Below are positions 56,514 to 64,000 of a stretch of DNA of 64,000 nt, piece after piece. Under the pieces are notes generated by a model, which worked only from the letters and a program-made list of their open reading frames with translations, was not told where the DNA came from and made no database searches. The translations under genes were made by a program, and so were the position numbers. Source of the DNA: Stanieria cyanosphaera PCC 7437 (lineage in GTDB: Bacteria > Cyanobacteriota > Cyanobacteriia > Cyanobacteriales > Xenococcaceae); NCBI RefSeq assembly GCF_000317575.1, contig NC_019748.1, positions 3,492,501-3,556,500 on the forward strand, given 5' to 3'. The first letter of the stretch is position 1; each line of letters begins with the position of its first letter.

Positions 56514-57596
56514 TTAGCCATTGATAGCAGGAGCAGTTAACGCTACAGGAGCGATATCACCACTAGCTAAGTCTAAGGGGAAGTTGTGCGCATTACGTTC
56601 GTGCATTACTTCAAAACCGAGGTTAGCACGGTTGAGAATGTCTGCCCAAGTATTGACTACGTGTCCTTGAGAATCCATGATGGATTGGTTGAAGTTGAAT
56701 CCATTGAGGTTGAATGCCATGGTGGAAATACCCATTGCAGTAAACCAGATTCCGATTACAGGCCATGCACCTAAGAAGAAGTGCAAGGAACGGCTGTTGT
56801 TGAAAGAAGCATATTGGAAAATTAATCTTCCAAAGTAACCGTGAGCAGCTACGATGTTGTATGTTTCTTCTTCTTGACCGAATTTGTAACCGTAGTTTTG
56901 AGATTCAGTTTCTGTTGTCTCACGAACCAAAGAAGAGGTTACTAAGCTTCCGTGCATGGCGGAGAATAAAGAACCACCGAATACACCTGCTACACCTAAC
57001 ATATGGAAGGGGTGCATTAAGATGTTGTGTTCTGCTTGGAACACGAACATGAAGTTGAATGTGCCACTGATTCCTAAAGGCATTCCATCAGAGAAAGAAC
57101 CTTGTCCTAATGGATAGATTAAGAATACTGCTGTGGCAGCAGATACTGGTGCGCTGTATGCTACACAAATCCAAGGACGCATTCCTAAGCGGTAGGATAG
57201 TTCCCACTGACGACCTAGGTAAGTAAATACTCCAATTAAGAAGTGGAATACTACTAACTGGTAAGGGCCACCGTTGTATAACCACTCATCTAAGGAAGCT
57301 GCTTCCCAGATGGGGTAGAAGTGAAGACCAATTGCGTTCGAGGAAGGTACTACTGCACCAGAGATGATGTTGTTTCCGTATAGTAATGAACCTGCTACTG
57401 GTTCACGGATGCCATCGATGTCTACTGGAGGCGCAGCGATGAAAGCAATGATGAAACAAGTAGTTGCGGTTAAAAGGGTTGGGATCATCAGGACACCGAA
57501 CCAACCGATGTAGATACGGTTGTTGGTGCTGGTGATCCACTGACAAAAGCGTTCCCAAGTACCTTGGGCTTGGCTTTGTTGTAGTGTAGTAGTCAT
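56514..57596 (-). CDS. psbA: Photosystem II reaction-centre protein D1
   Basis: D1 binds the redox cofactors of photosystem II, including the Mn4CaO5 cluster. The 360-aa protein has five membrane helices and the cluster ligands and redox Tyr in place: Y161, D170, E189, H332, E333, D342 and A344, the processing site for CtpA before the 16-residue C-terminal extension. Residue 130 is Gln, as in the low-light form of D1. The microaerobic D1' substitutions (G80A, F158L, T286A) are absent. FTYLGRQ replaces the more usual FCYMGRQ. It is a single copy in this window; others may exist. Confidence 0.99.
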   Translation of the reverse strand: MTTTLQQSQAQGTWERFCQWITSTNNRIYIGWFGVLMIPTLLTATTCFIIAFIAAPPVDIDGIREPVAGSLLYGNNIISGAVVPSSNAIGLHFYPIWEAASLDEWLYNGGPYQLVVFHFLIGVFTYLGRQWELSYRLGMRPWICVAYSAPVSAATAVFLIYPLGQGSFSDGMPLGISGTFNFMFVFQAEHNILMHPFHMLGVAGVFGGSLFSAMHGSLVTSSLVRETTETESQNYGYKFGQEEETYNIVAAHGYFGRLIFQYASFNNSRSLHFFLGAWPVIGIWFTAMGISTMAFNLNGFNFNQSIMDSQGHVVNTWADILNRANLGFEVMHERNAHNFPLDLASGDIAPVALTAPAING

Positions 57597-57634
57597 GTTG
57601 TTTATGATTGCGTTGGTTTTTTATGTATGTGTTT

Positions 57635-57663
57635 ACTTTAAAACAAATGTAACGATCTGTAAA
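57635..57663 (-). promoter_or_regulatory. Putative psbA promoter
   Basis: On the minus strand TTTACA (-35) and TAAAGT (-10) are 17 bases apart, with an expected leader of about 30 bases to the ATG at 57596. No clear Shine-Dalgarno is visible in the AT-rich leader (CATAAAAAACC..AAACAAC). Confidence 0.45.
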
Positions 57664-57894
57664 GTAATTTAATATTTTCTTAATATATTCTTGAGATTGA
57701 CGGAGCCAATACAACACTTTAAATCCAACTCAAAGGGCCTATTTGAGGTAAATAATTGTAAATTTTTATTTTTGCACTTTGTAACGCAAAAATTTTTGCT
57801 TCCAGTGCCAACCCAATTTCAGATTGAGAAAGTTAATCAATCATGCTTACACTAAAAAGAGCAGACTTTAGACAAATATTAAAATCTGGTATTG

Positions 57895-58839
57895 ATGACA
57901 ACTACTTTGGGAAAAACTGGTATTGAAGTTACTGGTTTAGGAATTGGGACTTGGGCTTGGGGAGATAAATTATTTTGGAATTATGGCAAAGATTATGGAG
58001 TAGAAGAAGTAGAAGAGGCTTTTAATACAGCCGTGCAAGCAGGGATTACTTTCTTTGATACAGCAGAAGTATATGGTTTGGGGAAGTCAGAATCTTTACT
58101 CGGCAAATTTATCAAACAAACCGAACAACCTATTCAGATTGCAACTAAATATGCTCCCTTCCCTTGGCGTTTCAATGGCGAAGCTGTATCTGAAGCACTT
58201 ATCGAGAGTTTAAGGCGTTTACAATTATCACAAATTACTCTGTATCAAGTTCATTGGCCTTTTAGTTTCTTGCTTAGTCAAACAACTTTGCTTAATACAT
58301 TAGCTAACGAAGTAGAAAAAGGTCGGATTCAAACAATTGGTGTGAGTAATTATTCTGCAACTCAAATGCGAGAAGCTCATGAAATCTTAGCTAAACGAGG
58401 TATCCCTTTAGCAGTTAATCAAGTACAGTATTCCTTACTGTCTCGGAAAATTGAAACTCAAGCTATTTTGTCTACCGCGCGTGAGTTGGGAGTTACAGTT
58501 TTAGCTTATAGTCCTTTAGCACAAGGATTACTAACTGGTAAATATACACCAAAAAAAGCAGTGAGCTTGGAGGGTGCGCGTCGTCTTGATCCTCGTTTTA
58601 GTTCTCAAGGTTTAGAGAAAATCGTGCCTGTATTAAATCTATTACAAAGTCTGGGCGCAAAATATCAAAAAACTTCCGCACAAATTGCTCTCAATTGGTT
58701 GATAGCTCAAAAAAATGTCATACCTATCCCTGGAGCTAAAAATGCTAAACAAGCTCTAGAAAATGCAGGCGCGTTAGGTTGGAGTCTTGAAGATGAAGAA
58801 GTACAGCAACTGGAGGAAATATCTCGTCCTTGGCTATAA
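57895..58839 (+). CDS. Aldo/keto reductase
   Basis: A 314-aa (alpha/beta)8-barrel oxidoreductase using NADPH. Catalytic residues are placed: Asp in FFDTAEVYG, Tyr in EVYG, Lys in IATKYAPF and His in LYQVHWPF. The C-terminal NADP-binding region reads IPIPGAKNAKQALENAGAL. The start ATG 57895 follows a TTG at 57892. The substrate is not predictable; cyanobacterial relatives are often stress-related. It is divergent from psbA. Confidence 0.9.
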   Translation: MTTTLGKTGIEVTGLGIGTWAWGDKLFWNYGKDYGVEEVEEAFNTAVQAGITFFDTAEVYGLGKSESLLGKFIKQTEQPIQIATKYAPFPWRFNGEAVSEALIESLRRLQLSQITLYQVHWPFSFLLSQTTLLNTLANEVEKGRIQTIGVSNYSATQMREAHEILAKRGIPLAVNQVQYSLLSRKIETQAILSTARELGVTVLAYSPLAQGLLTGKYTPKKAVSLEGARRLDPRFSSQGLEKIVPVLNLLQSLGAKYQKTSAQIALNWLIAQKNVIPIPGAKNAKQALENAGALGWSLEDEEVQQLEEISRPWL

Positions 58840-59432
58840 AATAAGATTTTGAAGCGATTTTTTCCTGAAAATAGAAAGAATTAAAAGTGTTTAAATCCAA
58901 AAAATATTTGATCTTTTTGGAGATGCTCAAATAAGCTCAAGTCTGCTTAAAAGGTTGAAGCATAGACACGAATATTTATTTTTTATAACTAGGGGTTAAC
59001 AAATTTCATACAAATTTTTGTTGTTAGTAAAAAAAATTATAGTAGTTCTTAGTTCTATAAAGTACATCTGTTCGATACTAGTTTTTATTGATAGTGGATT
59101 GTTAATGGTTCATTGTTAATAGTTAATTAAAAACTGATAACTGGTCACTGAATAGTGGTTTACCATACAATATGAGAAACGCTATAAATATATTAGTTTA
59201 ACTGAGTTGTTATTAGCAAAATTAAATTATTTTAGAAAAAATGATTTTTGATATTATATTAATGAACAACTGTTTTTTTACACTCATTTTTAATTGATAT
59301 AAATTATAGTTTTACTCACTTAATCAATAATCTTCAAGCTTTATTTTATTTAAATAATTAGTTACTAATTATCTACTAGAAACATTAAGATAGAGAACAG
59401 TAATATTAAAATAATCAAAATCTAATCAAAAA
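58840..59432. other. Gene-free region containing a MITE-like element
   Basis: This 593-base gap between the AKR and M16 genes has no supported gene. It holds the MITE-like element (59038-59186) and an AT-rich right part that leads to the M16 start. A tail-only fragment of the dispersed repeat (CTGATAACTGGTCACTG) is at about 59134-59150. Confidence 0.6.
59038..59186. mobile_element. MITE-like element, about 149 bases
   Basis: The left end TATAGTAGTTCTTAGTTCTA and the reverse complement of the right end TATAGCGTTTCTCATATTGT share the core TATAG..TTCT. The left half resembles the fragment at 36827-36890. Borders are TA. There is no open frame. It is likely moved in trans by an IS630/Tc1-type transposase. 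Confidence 0.45.
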
Positions 59433-60725
59433 ATGACATCAACTCTGCTGAAAACATCAACAATTAATCAACCTACTATTCATCAACTTACCAATGGCTT
59501 AACTATTATTGCCGAACAAATGCCAGTAGAAGCCGTTAATCTTAATGTTTGGCTTAATGTAGGTTCTGTCAGAGAAACTGACGAGATTAATGGCATGGCG
59601 CATTTTTTGGAACACATGGTGTTTAAAGGTACGCCTAACCTAGCAATGGGAGAATTTGAATATTTAATTGAAGAAAAAGGAGCAGTTACTAATGCTGCTA
59701 CGAGTCAGGATTATACACACTATTACATTACTACTGCACCAAAAGATTTTGCCGAGTTAGCTCCATTACAACTAGATGTGGTACTTAATCCCAGTATTCC
59801 TGATGATGCTTTTGAGAGAGAAAGATTAGTCGTTTTAGAAGAAATTCGTCGTTCTGAGGATAATCCCCGTCGCCGTACTTTCTATCGGGCAATGGAAAAT
59901 TGTTTTAATAATTTACCTTATCGTCGTCGTGTTTTGGGACCTGCTGAAGTAATTGAGAATTTACTTCCTCAACAAATGCGAGATTTCCATAGTACTTGGT
60001 ATCAACCTAGTTCGATGACAGCAGCGGTGGTAGGTAATTTACCTACTGAGCAGTTAATTGAGATTGTGACAGAAGGATTTGAACGACAGTTTCAAGCCTC
60101 GGATCATTTATTAAATAATCAAGTAAATCCGCATTTGACTCCAGAATCTCCTTTTAATGAGATAGTTCGTCAAGAATATATTGATGAAACGCTGCAACAA
60201 GCGAGATTAGTTATGATGTGGCGTGTACCTGGAATGGTTGAGTTAGAAAAGACTTACGCTTTAGATATTTTGGCAGTAATTTTGGGACAAGGAAAAGTTT
60301 CAAGATTGTATCGAGATTTGAGAGAAGAAAGAGGTTTAGTGACTCAAATCAGTGTTAGTAATATGACTCAAACTCATCAAGGTGTATTTTATATTTCTGC
60401 TCAATTACCAACAGAAAACCTGGAAGTAGTTGAAGAAGCGATCGCGCAACATCTTAATCAATTACACACTGAACCTATTGCTACCAAGGATTTAGCTCGC
60501 ATCCGTACTCAAGTAGCTAATCGATTTGTCTTTGCTAATGAACGACCAAGCGATCGCGCTGATCTTTATGGTTATTATTATTCTCAACTACAGGATCTAC
60601 AACCAGCCTTAAATTATCCTCAACATATTCAAGCCATAGACGTTGCAGATCTACAGTTAGCAGCACAAGAATACCTCTCACCTAATGCTTATGGTGTAGT
60701 TGTAATTAAACCAGCTAATCAATAA
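59433..60725 (+). CDS. M16-family zinc peptidase (single domain pair)
   Basis: A 430-aa pitrilysin/processing-peptidase-like protein. The inverted zinc motif HFLEH (about 58-62) and the downstream Glu near EIRRSEDNPRRRTF are present, so it should be active. Relatives in cyanobacteria and chloroplasts degrade short peptides or transit peptides. Full length for the ~420-aa class. Many cyanobacteria have two adjacent M16 genes, but only one is here. Confidence 0.9.
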   Translation: MTSTLLKTSTINQPTIHQLTNGLTIIAEQMPVEAVNLNVWLNVGSVRETDEINGMAHFLEHMVFKGTPNLAMGEFEYLIEEKGAVTNAATSQDYTHYYITTAPKDFAELAPLQLDVVLNPSIPDDAFERERLVVLEEIRRSEDNPRRRTFYRAMENCFNNLPYRRRVLGPAEVIENLLPQQMRDFHSTWYQPSSMTAAVVGNLPTEQLIEIVTEGFERQFQASDHLLNNQVNPHLTPESPFNEIVRQEYIDETLQQARLVMMWRVPGMVELEKTYALDILAVILGQGKVSRLYRDLREERGLVTQISVSNMTQTHQGVFYISAQLPTENLEVVEEAIAQHLNQLHTEPIATKDLARIRTQVANRFVFANERPSDRADLYGYYYSQLQDLQPALNYPQHIQAIDVADLQLAAQEYLSPNAYGVVVIKPANQ

Positions 60726-60732
60726 GTTTTAT

Positions 60733-61347
60733 TTATAAATGAGTCCAAAAATCCCCTGATTGATTTAATTCATCGGATTTTTGATGATAAAAATCATTAA
60801 TAGTTTGAATTACTTCGGTTAAGTCTCGAAAATCTAGACCATTATCCCTAATTTGCCAATAACATTCGTCTAAACTATGCCAATCCTGACATTGAGCAAG
60901 CAACTTGAGACAGTTTTCTTGCCATTTTAACGCCTCCTTTTGCCTAGCTAATTTCAACAATAAACGTGAGGCTTCGGTTTGAAATTGAGGTGATTTTTGC
61001 TGCCAAGCTTTCTGTAACTGCGTTAAGCGATCGCCAGAATAGTATTTGGCGTGATATTTTAATTCATAACGCAACATTGCGCCCAACTGTTCAAAGAAAA
61101 CCACATCTTGACAAGATTCAATCAACAATAAAGCATCTTCAAACCAAAAAGATAAACAACGATAGCTGACAAATTTACTTCCTTTACCCACCAATTTGAC
61201 CCAAATCTGCTGCACCCAGTAATTAATCGCTTCAATTTCTTCAATCTTTACTCCCAAAAGTGAGGCAATTTCGGTTTTCGCGCGATCGCTTTGCCAATGA
61301 TCGGGATTAATTGCCCCTCCTTCAATTAAACTGAACTCCTTCAGCAT
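60733..61347 (-). CDS. Conserved-looking hypothetical protein (204 aa)
   Basis: I do not recognise this family. The protein is helical and rich in Trp and Gln, with no signal peptide or membrane helix. The first part (MLKEFSLIEGGAINPDHWQSDRAK) is followed by helical pairs (LLLIESCQDVVFFEQLGAML, AWQQKSPQFQTEASRLLLKLA). A G-rich GGGGGGATC lies 11 bases before the start and may act as ribosome-binding site. It converges with the M16 gene, 7 bases between the ends. Confidence 0.65.
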   Translation of the reverse strand: MLKEFSLIEGGAINPDHWQSDRAKTEIASLLGVKIEEIEAINYWVQQIWVKLVGKGSKFVSYRCLSFWFEDALLLIESCQDVVFFEQLGAMLRYELKYHAKYYSGDRLTQLQKAWQQKSPQFQTEASRLLLKLARQKEALKWQENCLKLLAQCQDWHSLDECYWQIRDNGLDFRDLTEVIQTINDFYHQKSDELNQSGDFWTHL

Positions 61348-61427
61348 AATTTATGATCCCCCCGTTCGCTGATCTTAGGATAAGGTAAAAAATTAAAGAC
61401 AACTAAATCTTAATCTAATCAAACAAT

Positions 61428-62288
61428 ATGGCAGTTCGTCAGGATACTCTTTGGCAAAAATTTTTACAACCGATTTTTAACCTTTTGATTGAGCGAGAAT
61501 CTTTACAGCAGTTAGCTGACAGGATTGACTGGCAAACGAGTTGCGATCGCTTAACTAATTCTGATTTAGTTTATCCCCAGTATTATAGTTCGCAAAATTT
61601 CCATGGCATTAAAAATGGATATCTGACTTCTGGTGCAGCAGTAACTTACGACCCAGTTACTCAGTATGTTTTACCTCCTAATGAAACTTGGGTTAGACAA
61701 GAGTTGATTCAAGTCATTGCTGGACAACCACGCAGGATTTTGGATCTTGGCTGTGGTACGGGTTCAACTACAATTATGCTAAAACAAGCTTTTCCTGATG
61801 CTGAAGTGATTGGCTTAGATTTATCTCCTTATATGCTAGTGATGGCAGACTATAAAGCCAAGCAAGCAGGATTAAACATCCAATGGCAACATGGCAAAGC
61901 AGAAGCAACCCCTTTCGCCAACCAGCAATTTGATTTAGTTACCGCCTCTTTATTGTTTCACGAAACTCCTCCTGCGATTTCCCAAGCAATTTTGCAAGAA
62001 TGTTTTCGTCTCTTAGTACCAGGGGGACAAGTAATTATTCTCGATGGCAATCAAAAAACTCTTCGTCATACTGAATGGTTAACTAATATTTTTGAAGAAC
62101 CATATATTCAAGCTTATGCTGCTAGCAGTGTTGATGCTTGGTTGGGTGCAGCAGGTTTTGTCAACATCCGTACCGAAGAAGTTTGGTTGACAAATCAAGT
62201 TAGTTGGGGACAAAAACCAATCCCTAGCAATCATCCAATTCAATTACAATCAATAGATAATGGACAAATGCCATCACCTGCTTGGTAA
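61428..62288 (+). CDS. Class I SAM-dependent methyltransferase
   Basis: A 286-aa protein with a ~100-residue N-terminal region of unknown role and a Rossmann SAM-binding core (ILDLGCGTGSTTIMLKQAF, about 104-122; GLDLSPYMLVMADYKAKQAG; ASLLFHETP). It methylates an unidentified substrate; a small molecule is the usual choice for this type. The start ATG 61428 is the first in frame after a divergent gap. Confidence 0.85.
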   Translation: MAVRQDTLWQKFLQPIFNLLIERESLQQLADRIDWQTSCDRLTNSDLVYPQYYSSQNFHGIKNGYLTSGAAVTYDPVTQYVLPPNETWVRQELIQVIAGQPRRILDLGCGTGSTTIMLKQAFPDAEVIGLDLSPYMLVMADYKAKQAGLNIQWQHGKAEATPFANQQFDLVTASLLFHETPPAISQAILQECFRLLVPGGQVIILDGNQKTLRHTEWLTNIFEEPYIQAYAASSVDAWLGAAGFVNIRTEEVWLTNQVSWGQKPIPSNHPIQLQSIDNGQMPSPAW

Positions 62289-62370
62289 GTTGGATCGATT
62301 CATGGTTAATTGTTAACTAAGTTAGACAAAATATTAACCAATAGCAATTAACCATAATTATTAATTACAA

Positions 62371-63072
62371 ATGACTTTAAAAGCAATTTTATTTGACTTC
62401 AACGGCGTAATTATTAATGACGAAGCGATTCATCAAGAACTAATTAATCATATTCTCCTCGGTGAAAATCTACGTCCAGAAGAATCAGAATATCGAGAAA
62501 TTTGTTTGGGAAGAAGCGATCGCATTTGTCTCAAAAATATTCTCGTTCATCGCGGTAGATTTGTAACAGATGAATATATTGATAAATTAGTAGCCAATAA
62601 AAGCCTAGCTTACCAAGAAAAATTAACACAATTAGAAACCTTACCTATTTATCCTGAAATAACAGAATTTCTAGCTCAAATTCAACAAAGAGGATTAATA
62701 ATTGGTTTAGTTACAGGAGCATTAAAAGCAGAAGTACAATTAGTTCTACAACGTGCCAAGATAGAATCCTATTTTTCTGTCATAGTAGCTGGAGATGACA
62801 TCAATCAAAGCAAACCCGAACCAGATGGCTATCTACTAGCAGTTCAATTAATTAATCAAAACAATCATAACCTCAATTTACAACCATCCGAATGTTTAGC
62901 GATCGAAGATACCTATGCTGGAATTGAAGCTGCCAAAAAAGCTGGTATCCAAGTAGTAGGAATTGCCAACACCCATCCTTTTCATATGTTGCAGCGTAAA
63001 GCTAACTGGACAGTAGATTATTTATCTGATCTCGAACTAGATCGAATTAATCAAGTTTGTTTATCTCTCTAA
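62371..63072 (+). CDS. HAD-superfamily phosphatase-like protein (DFNG variant)
   Basis: A 233-aa HAD hydrolase of the beta-phosphoglucomutase/phosphatase type with a cap domain after motif I. Motif I reads DFNG: the nucleophile Asp is present but the second Asp is Asn, seen in some family branches. Motif II Thr/Ser (LVTGALKAE), Lys in SKPEPDGYLL and motif IV (IEDTYAGIEAAKKAG) are complete. Substrate unknown; a small sugar phosphate is typical. It is 45 bases upstream of tRNA-Ala. Confidence 0.9.
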   Translation: MTLKAILFDFNGVIINDEAIHQELINHILLGENLRPEESEYREICLGRSDRICLKNILVHRGRFVTDEYIDKLVANKSLAYQEKLTQLETLPIYPEITEFLAQIQQRGLIIGLVTGALKAEVQLVLQRAKIESYFSVIVAGDDINQSKPEPDGYLLAVQLINQNNHNLNLQPSECLAIEDTYAGIEAAKKAGIQVVGIANTHPFHMLQRKANWTVDYLSDLELDRINQVCLSL

Positions 63073-63117
63073 AGCTAACAAGGAATACAAAGGAGGATGT
63101 TAAAATACTTTTTAATT

Positions 63118-63190
63118 GGGGAATTAGCTCAGTTGGTAGAGTGCTGCGATCGCACCGCAGAGGTCAGGGGTTCGACCCCCCTATTCTCCA
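63118..63190 (+). tRNA. tRNA-Ala (anticodon CGC)
   Basis: A complete 73-base cloverleaf: acceptor GGGGAAT/ATTCTCC, D arm GCTC..GAGT, anticodon stem CTGCG/CGCAG with loop ATCGCAC and anticodon CGC, T arm AGGGG/CCCCT with TTCGACC. The 3' CCA is not encoded. The anticodon arm contains the HIP1 octamer GCGATCGC. Confidence 0.95.
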
Positions 63191-63840
63191 TTGTTTTGTA
63201 CAGTAGAATACACGGGGATTTTCACACCTAACCTCAGCTTGCTTTAGCACTCATTTACTCATTTCTTACTCACTTAACCTTCAATCTACCCTAATAGAGA
63301 GAGTAAAAAAAGAGTTTTCATCAAAAAAACTAGATCAAGCTCTCAAAGCAAGCTGGTAATTTTGACTGGTGTACCGCGTGACCATCTCTATTTTGCGCTC
63401 TACTGCTAATTTACAGGCTAAGACATCGTTACAGTGTGTTTTATCATGCGATCAAGGACAAAATCGAAGCTCATATATTGCTTTGTAAAGTTATCAAACG
63501 TTAACTTGCTTTAAAAAAGCTTTTTTTTGTAGTATTAGTTACAGAAAATATTTAATTATTAGCTTAAGCATAAGCATTTCACTAACCACTAATTACAAAT
63601 TAATCTTTGTAGTTGTGATTCAGGTTAGTTGAGAGTGAAATTGTGTCTAGCTAATCTGGTTGGCATTAATAAAACTACTTTCCAGATTGAAAGAGCTTAT
63701 ACTCAAGTTCTTAGAAGATTTTGTTGGTTTTGATGAATTTGATTGATCGACTACAGAGTCTTTAATTGACTAATTTTGCTCAATAACGAGATGCAAGGTG
63801 TGATAGACCAAATTTTGTTTCTTTATTCATCATTTCAGCT
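63191..63840. other. Gene-free region after tRNA-Ala
   Basis: No gene is supported in these 650 bases. It has a short GCTTT/AAAGC hairpin plus T-run at 63508-63528, about 320 bases from the tRNA and not clearly linked to a gene. Repeated ACTCATTT-type sequence is at 63249-63272. I found no integrase gene or direct repeat of the tRNA 3' end by eye, so an integrated element is not demonstrated. Confidence 0.5.
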
Positions 63841-64000
63841 ATGGCAAAACTTGTTGTTCAACCAAAAGATTTTCAACCTCAATGGTGTTTTGTTCCTCTA
63901 AAGCAAAGCCATTATGAGAATCGTCAGCTTTATCCTCTCAATACTTGGGTGCGATTATTAGATTTACCCAATTCTTGGTGTGACGATGAAGCTTTACTCT
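63841..64000 (+). CDS. Hypothetical protein, cut by right edge
   Basis: The visible 53 residues start MAKLVVQPKDFQPQWCFVPL and contain an aromatic, Leu-rich stretch (NRQLYPLNTWVRLLDLP). The frame is open to the window end. I recognise no domain in this short piece. The start is chosen from the ATG after a gene-free stretch; no clear Shine-Dalgarno is visible. Confidence 0.5.
   Translation, partial: MAKLVVQPKDFQPQWCFVPLKQSHYENRQLYPLNTWVRLLDLPNSWCDDEALL

Noticed and set aside
63191-63840. An integrated element or integrase remnant downstream of tRNA-Ala
   Set aside because: No repeat of the tRNA 3' end and no convincing integrase reading frame were found by eye.
1-64000. CRISPR arrays or Cas genes
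   Set aside because: No regularly spaced direct repeats with unique spacers, and no Cas-like protein. The SPW-repeat DNA is coding.

Overview
The window comes from a cyanobacterial chromosome. It carries psbA (photosystem II D1), chlB (dark protochlorophyllide reductase), hemL, ycf46 and ycf35 homologues and several cyanobacteria-restricted protein families. It is also densely marked by the HIP1 octamer GCGATCGC, seen at least 25 times in the first 31 kb although the DNA is AT-rich. The low GC content and the HIP1 density would fit a Stanieria/Pleurocapsa-like or related unicellular to baeocystous lineage, but that genus guess is inference.

Layout. 1-7.8 kb: STAS-domain antagonist (cut by the left edge), DUF3318 protein, uppP, a PDZ/radical-SAM protein, bioY, a J-domain/TPR protein, hisZ and a broken response regulator. 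7.8-20.7 kb: ABC1-family kinase, subtilase-like protein, a PP2C phosphatase and FHA Ser/Thr kinase pair, two SDR proteins, a DUF1997 protein, a lambda-R-like lysozyme, an SPW-repeat protein and a pentapeptide-repeat protein. 20.9-36.6 kb: hemL, a kinase-like fusion protein, a catalytically dead-looking serine recombinase packed between two overlapping neighbours, a yqeY-type gene, pth, nnrE-nnrD, an ABC ATPase, clpS, murT and a Kef-type antiporter. 37-43.7 kb: a second J-domain protein, a strikingly short PBP4, the RHH-ycf46-ycf35 cluster, a phosphoribosyltransferase and prfB with its programmed frameshift. 43.7-48.1 kb: glycosyltransferase - ABC exporter - glycosyltransferase, probably for surface polysaccharide or glycolipid. 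48.1-64 kb: an orphan structured RNA that looks like an IscB-type omega RNA (HEARO), gloB, rplI, a HEAT-repeat protein, proB, a lone M41-type peptidase, chlB, psbA, an aldo/keto reductase, an M16 peptidase, a methyltransferase, a HAD phosphatase, tRNA-Ala(CGC) and a gene cut by the right edge.

Functional links: hemL and chlB act in chlorophyll synthesis and psbA uses its product; uppP, murT, dacB and the lysozyme act on the cell wall; pth, prfB, rplI and the tRNA act in translation; the PP2C/kinase pair forms a phospho-switch.

The most unusual material is in the intergenic DNA: the orphan omega-RNA-like element (about 48.20-48.33 kb), a four-copy DnaA-box-like array with 20-22 bp spacing (29.07-29.14 kb), MITE-like elements (36.83-36.98 and 59.04-59.19 kb) and a dispersed palindromic repeat family. 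There is no CRISPR array, rRNA or intact transposase.
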